Below are positions 14,001-26,000 of a DNA stretch of 64,000 nt, piece after piece. A program made the position numbers and the translations under genes. Position 1 is the first letter of the stretch; the number at the start of each line of letters is the position of its first letter. The stretch is from Ascaphus truei (lineage: Eukaryota > Chordata > Amphibia > Anura > Ascaphidae): contig CM071570.1 of the NCBI GenBank assembly GCA_036426205.1, positions 68,287,585 to 68,351,584 of the forward strand, in the 5' to 3' direction. Below the pieces are notes generated by a model. It had not been told where the DNA came from and did not search any database. It saw nothing but the letters and a program-made list of their open reading frames with translations.

Positions 14001-17000
14001 AAAATTTGAGATGCAGGTAAGCCGGCAAAATGGAGGCTTTCAATTCGGGAGCCATGCTCAGACCGCGTTATAACCGATTCGCGGTATAGCGAGGCGCGTT
14101 ATAACGGGGTTTAGCTGTATTTATAACCAATTCCTGAAAACAATGTAATTTGGAAATTCTGCACATTATGCTGGGTCTGCAACCCACAGCCATGCCTCCC
14201 TCTATATTTAAATCACATATTTATTAACACAAGCTACATTTATGGGTTGACTTTACAGATGTATCAACACTTACTGCCTCCGTGAGCGCGTGAGTCTGTG
14301 GCGCTAGAGCACAGCAGGTCCAGTGCTCGATCATGGCCAAGAAAGCAGTAAGGTGCCCAGGATGATTAACTCAGCGAGGGTCCCTGCTTCTTAATCCTAT
14401 CGAGCCAGCCACGCTTCTGTAATAGCTGCACAGAGGAGTCCCAGAGAGGGAAGCAGTCTGTCTCCCTGAGCAGCTCTAACAGCGATCCAATGTTTTTTAT
14501 TATTATTTTTCTATGCTGTATAGGTCTCCAGACGTGAAGCCCATTAATTTCAACTCTGGGGACTCCCTGCTTCCTGAGATATAGACCTCCGTAGAGGGTG
14601 CTGGCGCCCACTCAGTGTAGGGTTTAAAGCTTCCGCGCCACACCACATGGGCCAGACAGAGCAGCTACTGACACCTCCTACGGAGGTCTGTATAGAAAAA
14701 TAAAAATAATAAGACACAGTAAAACATTATACATGCATTACTCCCCTTCATTACCTTACTGCCTTATAATCATACAACAAAAGACTGGGGAGCCCAATGC
14801 TATATTCAATTGACAAAACATATAAAGTAATAAGTATAAAGTTTAAATACTTCAATAATAATAATATTTACTTGGTTATTTAGTTAAACCCTTTGGCCAA
14901 AGCGTCATAGGCCTGCATACCACGTCACGGTATAACCAAAATTATTGAAGTATTTAAACTTTATACTTATTACTTTATATGTTTTGTCAATTGGATGTAG
15001 CATTGGGCACCCCTGTCTTTTGTTGTATACATTTGCCACGCCCAGTAGTACTCTTTTTGACATAAATATATTTTCATGATGTGGTGGGTGTGGGAGTTTG
15101 AGCTAGCTGGGAATGTGTGTTAATCAATTGCTTTATAAGCATCCCGGGCCACAAAATGTACTGCTTTCGGGCCCCGCAGAAAGGCCAGAGATTTTAGCCT
15201 GTCGGTTTGCGGAAACAAAGGCAGTAAATCTTAACTATATCTGTATGTGTAAAATAAAGTTCGAGATGCATTTTATTTCAATTAATATATTTATATGTAC
15301 AGTAAAAATATCGCAAGCCTTTCAATTCCACATTGTGTGATGTCATGTCCAATTTTGGACAACTTTATAAACAAAGGAGATAGTTAGGAGTTTGTATAGG
15401 AATATACACATAATGCACATTGTTTTGCTTAAGCTACTGTAGCTGAAAGAATTCTGCAACAAGTCTGATGATATGACCACTACTGAGTTAAAATGCAATT
15501 TTTAAAAGATTCAAAATGGTGTTTATTTTTAAGAGTCTTTACAAATATTCTTTTTTGGTAATATTTCCCCTAATGTAAAACACCCAATTTAATGATATTA
15601 ATAGTCAAAAAGGTTAAAATTGGCTGTCTTTAAAAAATAAATAAGAACAGTTATTTCTCCCCTTTATTTTAGGCTATGTGTTGCTTATTGATATGATGCC
15701 GTCTGTAGTCTCTAACATCACAGTAGAGTAAGGTGTTGCAGCCTAATAGAGAACACAGTTTTTTCTAAGAAAATATGACTGAATAAGAAACAGAATTTAA
15801 GCACGCCTACCAATTCTGAGACTAAATAATCAGAAAATGAGGATGACACAGGTTTATTTTATGTTTGAAGCAAATTCACCACATCATTACACATCCATCC
15901 ATAAGCATGTATCTGTTCAAGGTGAAAAAAAGCATAATAAATTATAAAGCATTGTAGAGGAATTATTATGTATGTTTTTATTAATCTTTAAGTATTTTGT
16001 TGGGGGGCCTGGGTAAATAATTATGCCTGGTTAGAGTATGTTCTGGTTGCCTAGTGAGATGTTGGTGTATTTTTCCGGCCCTGTTAATTAGCGTCAAAAC
16101 CAAATTAGAAATACCTAATTGCTTTGTCCTTCACTTTTATGGGTCATTATTGTGTAGGCTATTTTTAATTTTTTTTATTCTATTTCACATTCTTGATATT
16201 CCTTTGGATTATGAAAGCATAAATAAACTGATTCGGGTAAAGAGATATCTGATCTACCACCGAAACTGCCCCCTCACCCCCCATCCCATAAAAGGGATTA
16301 CAATGTGTTTTCCTAATACAAGTGTTCTTTTACTGTCTTTAAATACTGTACAAAATGAAGGGTGTGCTTTCTAATACGTAACACTCACTAATATATATAT
16401 GCATTTAAATACTGAATGAGTTTGTTTTGATTTCTCAGGAAGTTGCTCTCAAGAATGCAAATGAGCTGCAGACCCCTCCAGCTCCCCAGTATTATTGCTG
16501 CCTTGTGAAAGACATTGAGAGCTTAGGCTGGGATAAGTATGTTTATACGTTAATTCAATACACTTGGTAACATACAGCCAACATGATTTCCTAATTTCTT
16601 AGAATTAACAGTAGCAGTTTTGCTTAGCCACAGATTAAACCTCCAAAATGTACTTTTACTAAAATATGTTTTGTTGTTGTTTTGAAAAAAATACCTTTTA
16701 GGTTCACTTTGCTTTACTGCTTACTTTAAGCAAATTACAGCCAGCACCACAATTTCCAAATGTGACGCTTCAATATATTTCATGACCAAGTCAGACAGTA
16801 AAACAATCTTAAAGTTCTTAGTACAGTTAATCAGCCAGTGTTTTATAGATTTGTGTGCAGGAAAAAGAACGACTTTGTGGATGTTTATTTTATACACATT
16901 TGAAGTCATTATTTAACAAATCAATTTTAGTATGTCACAATTGCTCAATTAGGTGTTTGTATCACTTGTTTTCATTTATGTATGTGTAACACCCCTATCC

Positions 17001-20000
17001 CATCCGGCTGTATAGAGATAGGGTGTACATGAATAACAATGTATGTGGTGCTTTATCACAGGGTTTAGACCTGCTCATTTGAGTGTTAGCTCAGTGGTTA
17101 CCTCTTATCTCAGGGTTTTATTTGCGTGGGGTCAGGCCAAGGCTGTGTGGGGTGGAGTGCCAGAGCAAATAGAAGAAAGGCCACCAGTAACTTTTAATTT
17201 GGTGGTGTAACACTTGCGCTGCCGACGAGCAAGACAGGACCCCGGTGCTGAGGTTGGGAAGTAGCAAACCACGCACCCACAGCAGCGGAAGCGTGCCTGG
17301 CAGGTGGATTGTCAAACGTAGCCAGGTCTGGGTTGGAGAGATTGGGTTAATCGATACTTGCCAAGGTCTTGGAATGGAGAGTTCAGAATAGTCAAAGTCC
17401 GTTAGCCGTGATGTGGGGTTGGAGAGGTTAGAATCGTGGAGGTCCATATAGCCGTGATCAGGGTTGGAGAGTTCCGCAGAGTCGAGGGTAAGCCGGGGTC
17501 AATATCCAGAGAGGTTCCAAGGTCAAGCCGGGTCGGTACACGAAGGGTTAAACTACAAGATAAACACAGGGCAAGGAGCAAGGCACAACAGACGTACTGC
17601 TGCGGCCAAGTTTATTCGAGCATTTGCCCGTTCTTGGCCGCAGCAGTAGCCTGGCGCGCGCCCGAGAGTGACGGGCGCGCGCCGAAGCAGCGGAAGAGCG
17701 CCCTCCGATCGGGGCGCTCTCCCTACTGCTGCCGGGTCCGCCGGGTCCCCCGGAACCCCCTGCCGCTGTTCCGCGATCGCGGGACACCAGGGCTCCCTCG
17801 GGGAGCCCCTGGACGCGCGTGCAGGGGGCGCACGCCGAGGGGCGGCCACTAGCAAGCCGGGAAATCTCCCGGCTTGCGGTACCGGCCACACTTTAATAAA
17901 GTGTGTCGGTAGTGTAGGAGCTCAAGGCTACAACAAGTTATGTTCAGCAATGACTGGGAGTGAGAGCAGGGTACTTATGGGAAACAGGAACCAGTAACAA
18001 GGGAGGTGGAGCGGAGGGGCGGCCTCGAGGGAGGCAAGGATTGGCTGCAGGTGACGAGTGGGCTGGAAGTACTTGCCACGCAGCTGGGGAGCGTTGCACG
18101 TCGTCACGTGTGCGCGACGCACATGAGAAGTGCGGTGCGTCCGAGGCGGCGGAGCTAAGCTCCGTGGCACACTAGAAGGGATGCGCGCGCTCTGTAAGCA
18201 GAGCGGGGGTGCGCACATGCGCTGGTGCCAGATTGGAGATCTGAGATAAGACAGGTAAGGAGGGAACATGTCGCAAAGGACGTGTTCCCCGATTCCTTAC
18301 AGGTGGTATTTATTAAGCACAAGCACAACAGTCTTTAGAATCCATACACAGGATTTTGTGAGTACAGTACATCAATTTGAAACAGCAGCATCAGGACAGG
18401 CTTTGGGTGAACCTCATTGAATAGGACATTCCGCCATAGCAACCTCTCCCCCTCCAGACAGGAGTTCCATGCAGGCAATGGAGAAACTAGGACCTCACGC
18501 CTTTCATTGAACGCATAGTATGGTGTCCACCACCTCCACGCAAGAGAGCCTCTTTTGGTTAACTAGATCTATGACCCTGCATCTCTGAAATCTCATCCCT
18601 GTCTGTTGCAACAAGGCCAGGGGGTTTTCCAGTGTTTTAACCTGCCTGGTTTGTCAGGTATATACTCTGGGCTACCTCTATGATAGAAAGATCCACTTCA
18701 GGGAACTCCTCTGGGGTCCCTCTGGATAGTTGTTGGACTCTTTTACCCCAGGAGCCAGAGCCCCGGGGTAGACTGGACACTCGCCCCCTTTGGTGTAGGG
18801 CTAGGACTTGGGAGGAGTCAGAACTTGGACTGCATATCATTTGGAGGAATCACATATTTATACAGGAGCAGGAGCCAACCACTCTGCCCCAGTAACTGGG
18901 CAGATTTAGGCTACGACCCCAATGTTAGCAGCTGCGCGTGCTGCGGCGGGAATAAGATCCTCTATGGCGCTGGGCCCAGTAGCTGCCTGCACGCGCATGG
19001 AGAGATCACGATGCGCGACCACATTTTGTAAAATCAAGATTTTTGTCTTTTCTAGTGGCGACGGAGCGCTGGCCACGTAATGGTGGGGGTTCAGCCAATG
19101 AGGGCGAACCAGCCATGTGACATCATGGCCACGCCCCCGCCACGCTTCATCGTGATCTCCTTCAGCTCAACTGCAGATTGCGGCTTTCACACGTGCACGC
19201 GCCGTCGGGCGCGCGTGCAGCAGTTGACACTGGGGCCGTAGCCGTAGATGTTGCAAGACCCTCATCCTGTCATGTGATTCCAACTGCTTCCAGACAGGCA
19301 GGTGCCTGAAGCTGCAACATAGTTGACACATAAGGGGAAGCCATCTCACATGTACTACCTTGTGATGGTTTAACCCTGGCACTGCCTGCTGTTACCAGGA
19401 CTAATATGCCAGGCTAAGGGTAAAGAATATAGCAGGGTGCTACATATGTGAGACAGTAGATATGTGAGGAGTTCAATCCCTGACATCTGGGACCAACTTG
19501 AATTTCTGAATTTCAGATGGATTCTGATATGATTCTGGCTTACGTGTAACTTTGAACAATGTGCAATACATAACACTATTGTCTTGTAATATAACGTTTT
19601 TATTTGCCTGATAGAAGAATAGTTCCTATGTACGTTTTTGAATCTACGCATTTTTCATAAGCTTGCATTTCAATCGGTGTTTGTCCTCTGTGTATATTTT
19701 ATTAATTGTCCATACCAATTTAATTAGCATGCAAACATATGGGATCTTTTTGAAACATTGCAATGCAGACTGGCTATCCAACTTCTGCAATATCTTCCAA
19801 TGTATAAACTAACATTGTGTTTACTTTTACAGTACAGTAGTTCAAAGTTCTAGAAGCAGTATTTGTCATTGAGAATGTAATACCCTTTAAATGGACCAGC
19901 ATGTACATGACAGCTTCAACTGCAGTATAAACAACTCTTGCGTTTGTTGATTTAAACAATACAACAATCCATAACAAATTAATTATGGAAATACAACGTT

Positions 20001-23000
20001 TCTGCTATCAGACATGTAGCCCCCCCCCCCCCCCCCTCTGAAGACTATTAAGTAATGAAAGGGGTTAACGGCCTTAATGGGTTGGTTAACAGGTTGGGAT
20101 CCCCTTGGTATTGCTCCTCCCCATCGTGTTATGTAGGAGGACTGTGCAGAAGGGATTGCAGGTTCCTCAGCGTTCTGGCAGAGGGCCTCACTGTGAGTCT
20201 TGTAAATAGGTTTAAGTCTATAGATCAGTATCTTAAGTATTGTCCTGTCCCTGTTTATTGTTTTCCGTTAAGTAACGTGCCCTATGTAGTTAGCGCCTAT
20301 AGTACTGGTCCAAGATTGTTCTCATTCGGGAAGAGGAGTGAGCATGTGCTTAGTAGGAGTTCTCTGGGTAGTAGCTCCAGAGCATAAATCAAATCAGCCC
20401 TACTGGAAGGTCCTTAGTAAATGCCTGCTCCAGTATGGATGGACAAAGTATGCGATACACGGTAATGGAATATTGATCCCAGAAAGCAAAGTGTAATCCC
20501 AGCAGGGGCCCACTTGAGATTGGGCACTATTTATGCTGTGCAGGAGATTGCAAATCTAACCAATAGTGAGGGAAACAAGTAGTAAGAGCTACCAGGGGAA
20601 AAAGCAGAGAGTAGCTTTTAGATTTGCCACTTGTTAATGCCTGACGGGAAGTATGTCTTTGTATGGCGAGCCTCCTAAACAGATCTGCTTAAAGCTGCAG
20701 TTCAGTCAATATCCTGCATGTGTGTTTTTTTTAATAAATCAGTTCTGTAGTAAGAAAAAATACTTTTAGCATTTTCTGTTTTAAAAAAACAACTTTGAAA
20801 GACCAATTTTCTTGTATTCTATTTTAACAACCATTTGCTAAGGCACTGCCCCTTCATGTCCTGTCACAAGCCCTGGCACACCCCTTTGTCAGCCTTTGCC
20901 CTCCCTCTAGCACATGTCAGTGCAGGAGTGCTCATGAATATTCATGAGCTTCCACTGAGTGACAGAAGCAAAAGGAAAACATATGCCAGCTCTAATGATG
21001 TCACCAAATTTCGCCGATCAATACATGGAGAACGAATTGACTTGCAGCTATACAGTTCTTTAGGTAATTAGAGATTGCCCACATGAAACTATTGAAGTAA
21101 AAAAATAAATTAAAAAAAAAAAAAAAAAGACAACTGCAACTTTAAAGCTCTTCTTTGTACTATAAAAGTTCCTGTCGCTCATCCTTATTCTATCTGCATA
21201 TTCACGCCAGCTTACACCGGCCCAGTCCGACCCTGAGCAGGTATGAGACTGAGCATTGCTCTGTATATAGTTCAGCTCGATGTAAACTCCTTTAGAGCCA
21301 GGCAAGAATGGTTACAGATGTATTCTATATAGTCTTGTGATCGTGTTCTAGTGCAGGGTTGCGCATACATTTTGCCTTTGCGCCCCCCTGCCTCCTCTCC
21401 CCCACTGATCACATCCCACTTACCGCGTCTGAAGTGTCAAATGACGCCATGGGGTCATGTGGCATCACGCTATTCCACTAATGACATAAAATTAAATGAT
21501 GGGAATTAATTATGTAAATATAAGAATATAGTATAAATCACAAATATACTAAAAACCACATAAAAACTAAGATTATGGAGCCTATTCTTTAAACTTCGAT
21601 AAGTGACTTAACGCTTGTCAAGTGTACTTTTCAAGCAATTTTACATGTGTAGCTATTCACAAAGCTTGGCAATATAGCTTGAATATAGCTTGAAAACAGC
21701 TTTTAAAAAGCATCATAAATCCGCATTTTTTTTGCCAGCAACTGTTATTCAGAAAGCTAAGATATGCACATTGTAAAGACAATGACTGGCATTGAGAGTT
21801 TGAAGCAGGGGAACCTGGTTCAATTCCCGGTGTCGAGTCCTTGTGACCTTGGGTAAGTCACTTTATCTCCCTGTGCCTCAGACACCAAAAACATAGATTG
21901 TAAGCTCCACGGGGCAGGGACTTGTGCCTGCAAAATGTCTCTGTAAAGCGCTATGTAAAACTAGCAGCGCTATACAAGAACATGCTGCTATTATTATTAT
22001 TAGTAGTAGTATTATATTTGTTTTTTATCGTCACCTAAGGGGTGGCGAGATCGGAATCGCGATTTGCATATGACTAATATCATCCGTTCTATATTTACTT
22101 TTGGTCCTCATCCTCTAGCCTTCATTTCAGCGATTTAAGTTTTACTTTATAAAGATTAAATTCTGTTCGCAATATCCGGGCACTACTTCAATTTAAATTC
22201 TAAAATTTGAACTTTAAAGTCAATATAATTTATTCATTCCTCTCTATTATTTTCCTTTCCTCTATGTCTATGAAGGTAATTTGACATGTTTCAAACTCGG
22301 TCTTATACATATCTTGTAGAAATGTATGTTTATACAAAATATATATATATATATATTTACAAAACACAAAATAGATGCCCCAGTCAAATCAGCTCAAAAT
22401 GAACTAATATTACATAAAACCAGACATCAGGGTAAATAATACCCTCTGGCGGTGCTACCGACCCAAAGACAATATAACCACAAAAAGAGAAAAGAGGGTC
22501 AAAAAATGGAGCATTCAAAAAGTATGTGATGAGAAATAGAAAAATGAATTTTATTAGCAATGCAAAAAATTAAACAAATGAAGCATACCAAAACACATTC
22601 CACATATAGAATGACTGCTGTAAAATAAACCTTATAATATCTAAACACAAAAAAAACCCAAACCTACAAAAACCATATAATAAGAGTCCCAATGGAACAT
22701 GACAAAACTAGGGGAAAGAAAATTCCCCTAGAGATGTAGTAAAGATCGGCCGATCATAGGGTAAATAGGGACTCAAAAAAAACCCGTGGCGTTTCAGGAC
22801 AGACACGTCCTCTCCTCAGACCATACACCTTCAATATATATATTGACATTTCTATGGCAAAGAAGTGCAAACAAAAGAACACAGGTTATAGGGACTAAAA
22901 GTATTACAATTTATTGAGTGTCACATAAAAATATAAAATAATCATGCTTGTAAATATGTAGCATACACCTATTGCTTATCTGGAGCTGAATAAAAAATCG

Positions 23001-26000
23001 ACTGCGTGTCTGCAAGCTCCTGACTGCAGGTAGCGCGACTGTGTCCTGTGTAGCAACGGGTCTTCGCTTGAAACAGATCGCTTAGTCTGTGAATGGCTAG
23101 CTATTAAATATTAACATCAATTCTGCAAATTGGGAAAATGTTTTGAGTATTCTTCTAGAAATACAGACAGTTTGTGTATGGGTGCTCAGAATGCACTAGG
23201 AAAATGTGCTCACAATTAAAAAAACTGTTGTAATGAGGGAAAAATAAACCAGAAACATATAGTGGTGGGTCTTAATATTTCCTTAGTGATGATCCGTGGG
23301 ATATAGCAGTGAGAACTCTATCTGAATTCTCCCTGTAACCTCATGAGATGATTCCAGTTAAAAACCTTCAATAAGACACCATCACACTCACTGAAGAGGT
23401 ACTGTATGCCGCAGCGTGAACAGCCTTACGTTGTAAGGTTCCCAGACACAGAAGTACTGGGTCTTTGGAACGTACAAAAATATATTTCACAAGGTTAACA
23501 GTAAAAGGAATTGATTGGGTCCAACAGAACAAACGGGGTTTAGATATACTCTTTAAATTTGAGAAAACGAGACATTCTGGATGCATCAATTGGATACTCT
23601 GCAACCCCAGGGAATCCATATGGATATTGATTTACCCGCCTTTTTAGAATAAAACATATTATTTTTAACCTCATAGACCACTATTTCTTGTTTCTGCACA
23701 CAGTAATTAAATGTATGTACATGTTGTTTTCATATATACACCAACTTAGTTTTTCTATACTGTACTGTACATTTTCTACATAAAATGTTTTGTATATATG
23801 TATTTCCTATTAATCTTGTAATCTATTCCTCTCCTTTGGAGACACTTGACTCCCTTATTTATATTGTCTTATCATATTGCAATATACTATTCCCACACTG
23901 ATTGTGACTATTACTTGTGCCAAATACACATACATATACTGTGCGAGAGAAAGTTTGTGAACCCTAATGATGTTAATTGCATAGTTTTTCCATGATAACC
24001 TTCTTGAATTAAAACCAGTCTCTTCTTAGATATGAAATAGGGTTTATATTAACCAATTCATTGTCCTTTTGAAACAAAATAATGTATGAATTAGACAAAC
24101 TGTGAGTAATTAAGAGTCAGGATACAGAAGGTGCAAAAGTAAGCAAAACCCTGGTTTTATCAGTGTGAGGATTGGGTGCAGGCCCTGCCCCGTCAAACTC
24201 CGGTTGCTTGATTTGCTCCTGCCTTGTTCCTGCCTGCTGTGTAGCTCTGCGCCTGATTGGCTCTTCCTGGTATTTAGGCTCAGCCTCTTTCATTAGGAAG
24301 TTGGCTGAGCATAATCCCTTGTGACTGTCAAGATGTGCTCACCACAAACAAGGCGTGACCGCAGGGCCGAGGTGAGGATGGATATAAACACCACCAACAG
24401 CCGCGTGGGCGCGTCTGGAGTGTAGGTTGGTCAAGGTAGCCGGATCGTGATTGGAGAGATACGGATGGTCGATATACTTGCCGGGTTCTGCGTTGGAGAG
24501 GTATGGATCGTTGCAAGTTCTATTTGCCGAGGTCCGGGTTGGAGAGAGGAGAATAGTCGTGTGGACGGTGCCGAGATCAGGGTTGGAGAGATGCGGATTG
24601 TCGTAGATAGCCGGTGTCAAGAGTACGGAAGAGCAGAGTGCAAAATAAGCCAGGTCTATAACAGAGAGCTGAGGACAAGACAAGAGTGCAAGGCTAGGAA
24701 GCAATGAACACAACGGAACATTGAATTATGCTCAGCCAATTTGCCAGTGGGGAAGCTGAGCATAAGTAGGAGAAAGCATCCAATGAGAAGAAAGCAATGT
24801 GGAGGTGTCAGCAGTGGTGACCACCATTGGCCGCTCCGCTGAGCAGGACAGGTGTGGGAAGGTACCCAGGTGATTTACTAAGAGTTCATCTCCTGCGCGT
24901 GCTGGTCGGGCCCCGCTGATGGTGCAGTGTAGGCGGAGTCCAGAGGAGGGCCGGAGAGGGACGCGTAAAGCTTCGAGCGGGGTGTGCGCACCTCGCATGA
25001 CGGAGAGTTCCAGGAGTGGTGAGAGCATGAGCGGCAGGTGGAGCGAGAGGCGCGGGACCCCCGGCAGCGGGGGACTCCCCAATCCTTACAGTGACGTGTG
25101 CTTGTCGGAAGCACTTCTGCCTTGTCTTACCTTGTCTCCGTTGCTTTCTCCAACCGTCGACTCGGCAAGTGACCCCTACGACCCATCTCTCTCCACTCCT
25201 CGACCTCGGCTACCGACCTCTACTATCCGTACATCTCCAATCCTCGACCTTGGCTTGCTCTCCTAGTACTCAGCACTCTCCTACCCTGACCCGGCTAACT
25301 ATGAGTCCCGCATCCGGACACTGCTTCAGGTCGGGGCATCAATACCCTCACCTCGGCCTCTCGGTTCCGTCCTGTTTGTGGCGAGCACCTGCTACAATCA
25401 GCTAAATTAAAGGGGATCATTGGAATTAGCCAAGAACAAACTTGCAGATCATCCAGGAAGTCATAAAGAGCCCCAGAGTAACATCCAAGGATCTGCAGGC
25501 AACTCTCGCCTTAGATAATGTGATTGTTCATGACTCCACTATCGGAAAAAGACTTAACAAGAATGGTGTTTATGGAAGGATAGCCAGAAGGAAAACACTG
25601 CTCTCGAAAAAGAACATTAATGCTGCCGGAAGTTCGCCAAAGAGCACATAGATGATCCACAAGATTTCTGGAACAATGTTATCTGGATAGACACATTAAT
25701 ATGTGTGAACACGACCTCTGTCATCGCACTCTGCTTAAAAATAAATGTGGAGCCCTGGCCACTGTCCCAAACTAAACATCTAGGCATTCAGCTAAGTAAT
25801 CAATTCTTAAAGTTGCTTCAAGATATAAGATTTGTTTAATACCTTTGCAAATGGATTCTCGATAGCCAATAGTGCTGAATTTACAGTACGTACATTTTTT
25901 TTTTTTTTTAGTATGAGAGGCTTACGTCAAACTACAGAAAGTATGCAGGAGTGATTTCAACTACTGTGATCGTGTGAATAATAAGGTCGTTTTTAGAAAA

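Larger units (their letters stand above)
12381..14119. mobile_element. 1.74-kb palindromic fold-back element with tRNA-like arms
   Basis: The outer ends are acagctaaaccccgttataa and the complementary ttataacggggtttagctgt. The arms pair almost continuously inwards to an extremely AT-rich centre (about 12960-13560) that is itself largely inverted. Each arm contains two tRNA-like segments in opposite directions (box B ggttcaattcc at 12898-12908; gagttcaatccc at 13799-13810). There is no coding frame. It lies in FANCL intron 4. A transcript through it could form a hairpin with arms of up to about 860 bp. Confidence 0.85.
23937..25700 (+). mobile_element. Tc1-like transposon remnant, interrupted by nested LTRs
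   Basis: The left part (23937-24163) runs directly into the right part (25402-25700) once the LTR insertion and its duplicated atcag are removed. The right part encodes a Tc1-family transposase fragment. The 3' half and right terminal repeat are missing. Confidence 0.75.

Noticed and set aside
17436..17997. Arg/Ala/Gly-rich open frames on both strands
   Set aside because: They lie in the GC-rich part of a solo LTR with matching target duplications and have no recognisable domain.
22790..22820. Complete hammerhead ribozyme
   Set aside because: The core and stem II are present, but I could not find stem III or a UH cleavage site, and there is an extra base next to stem II.
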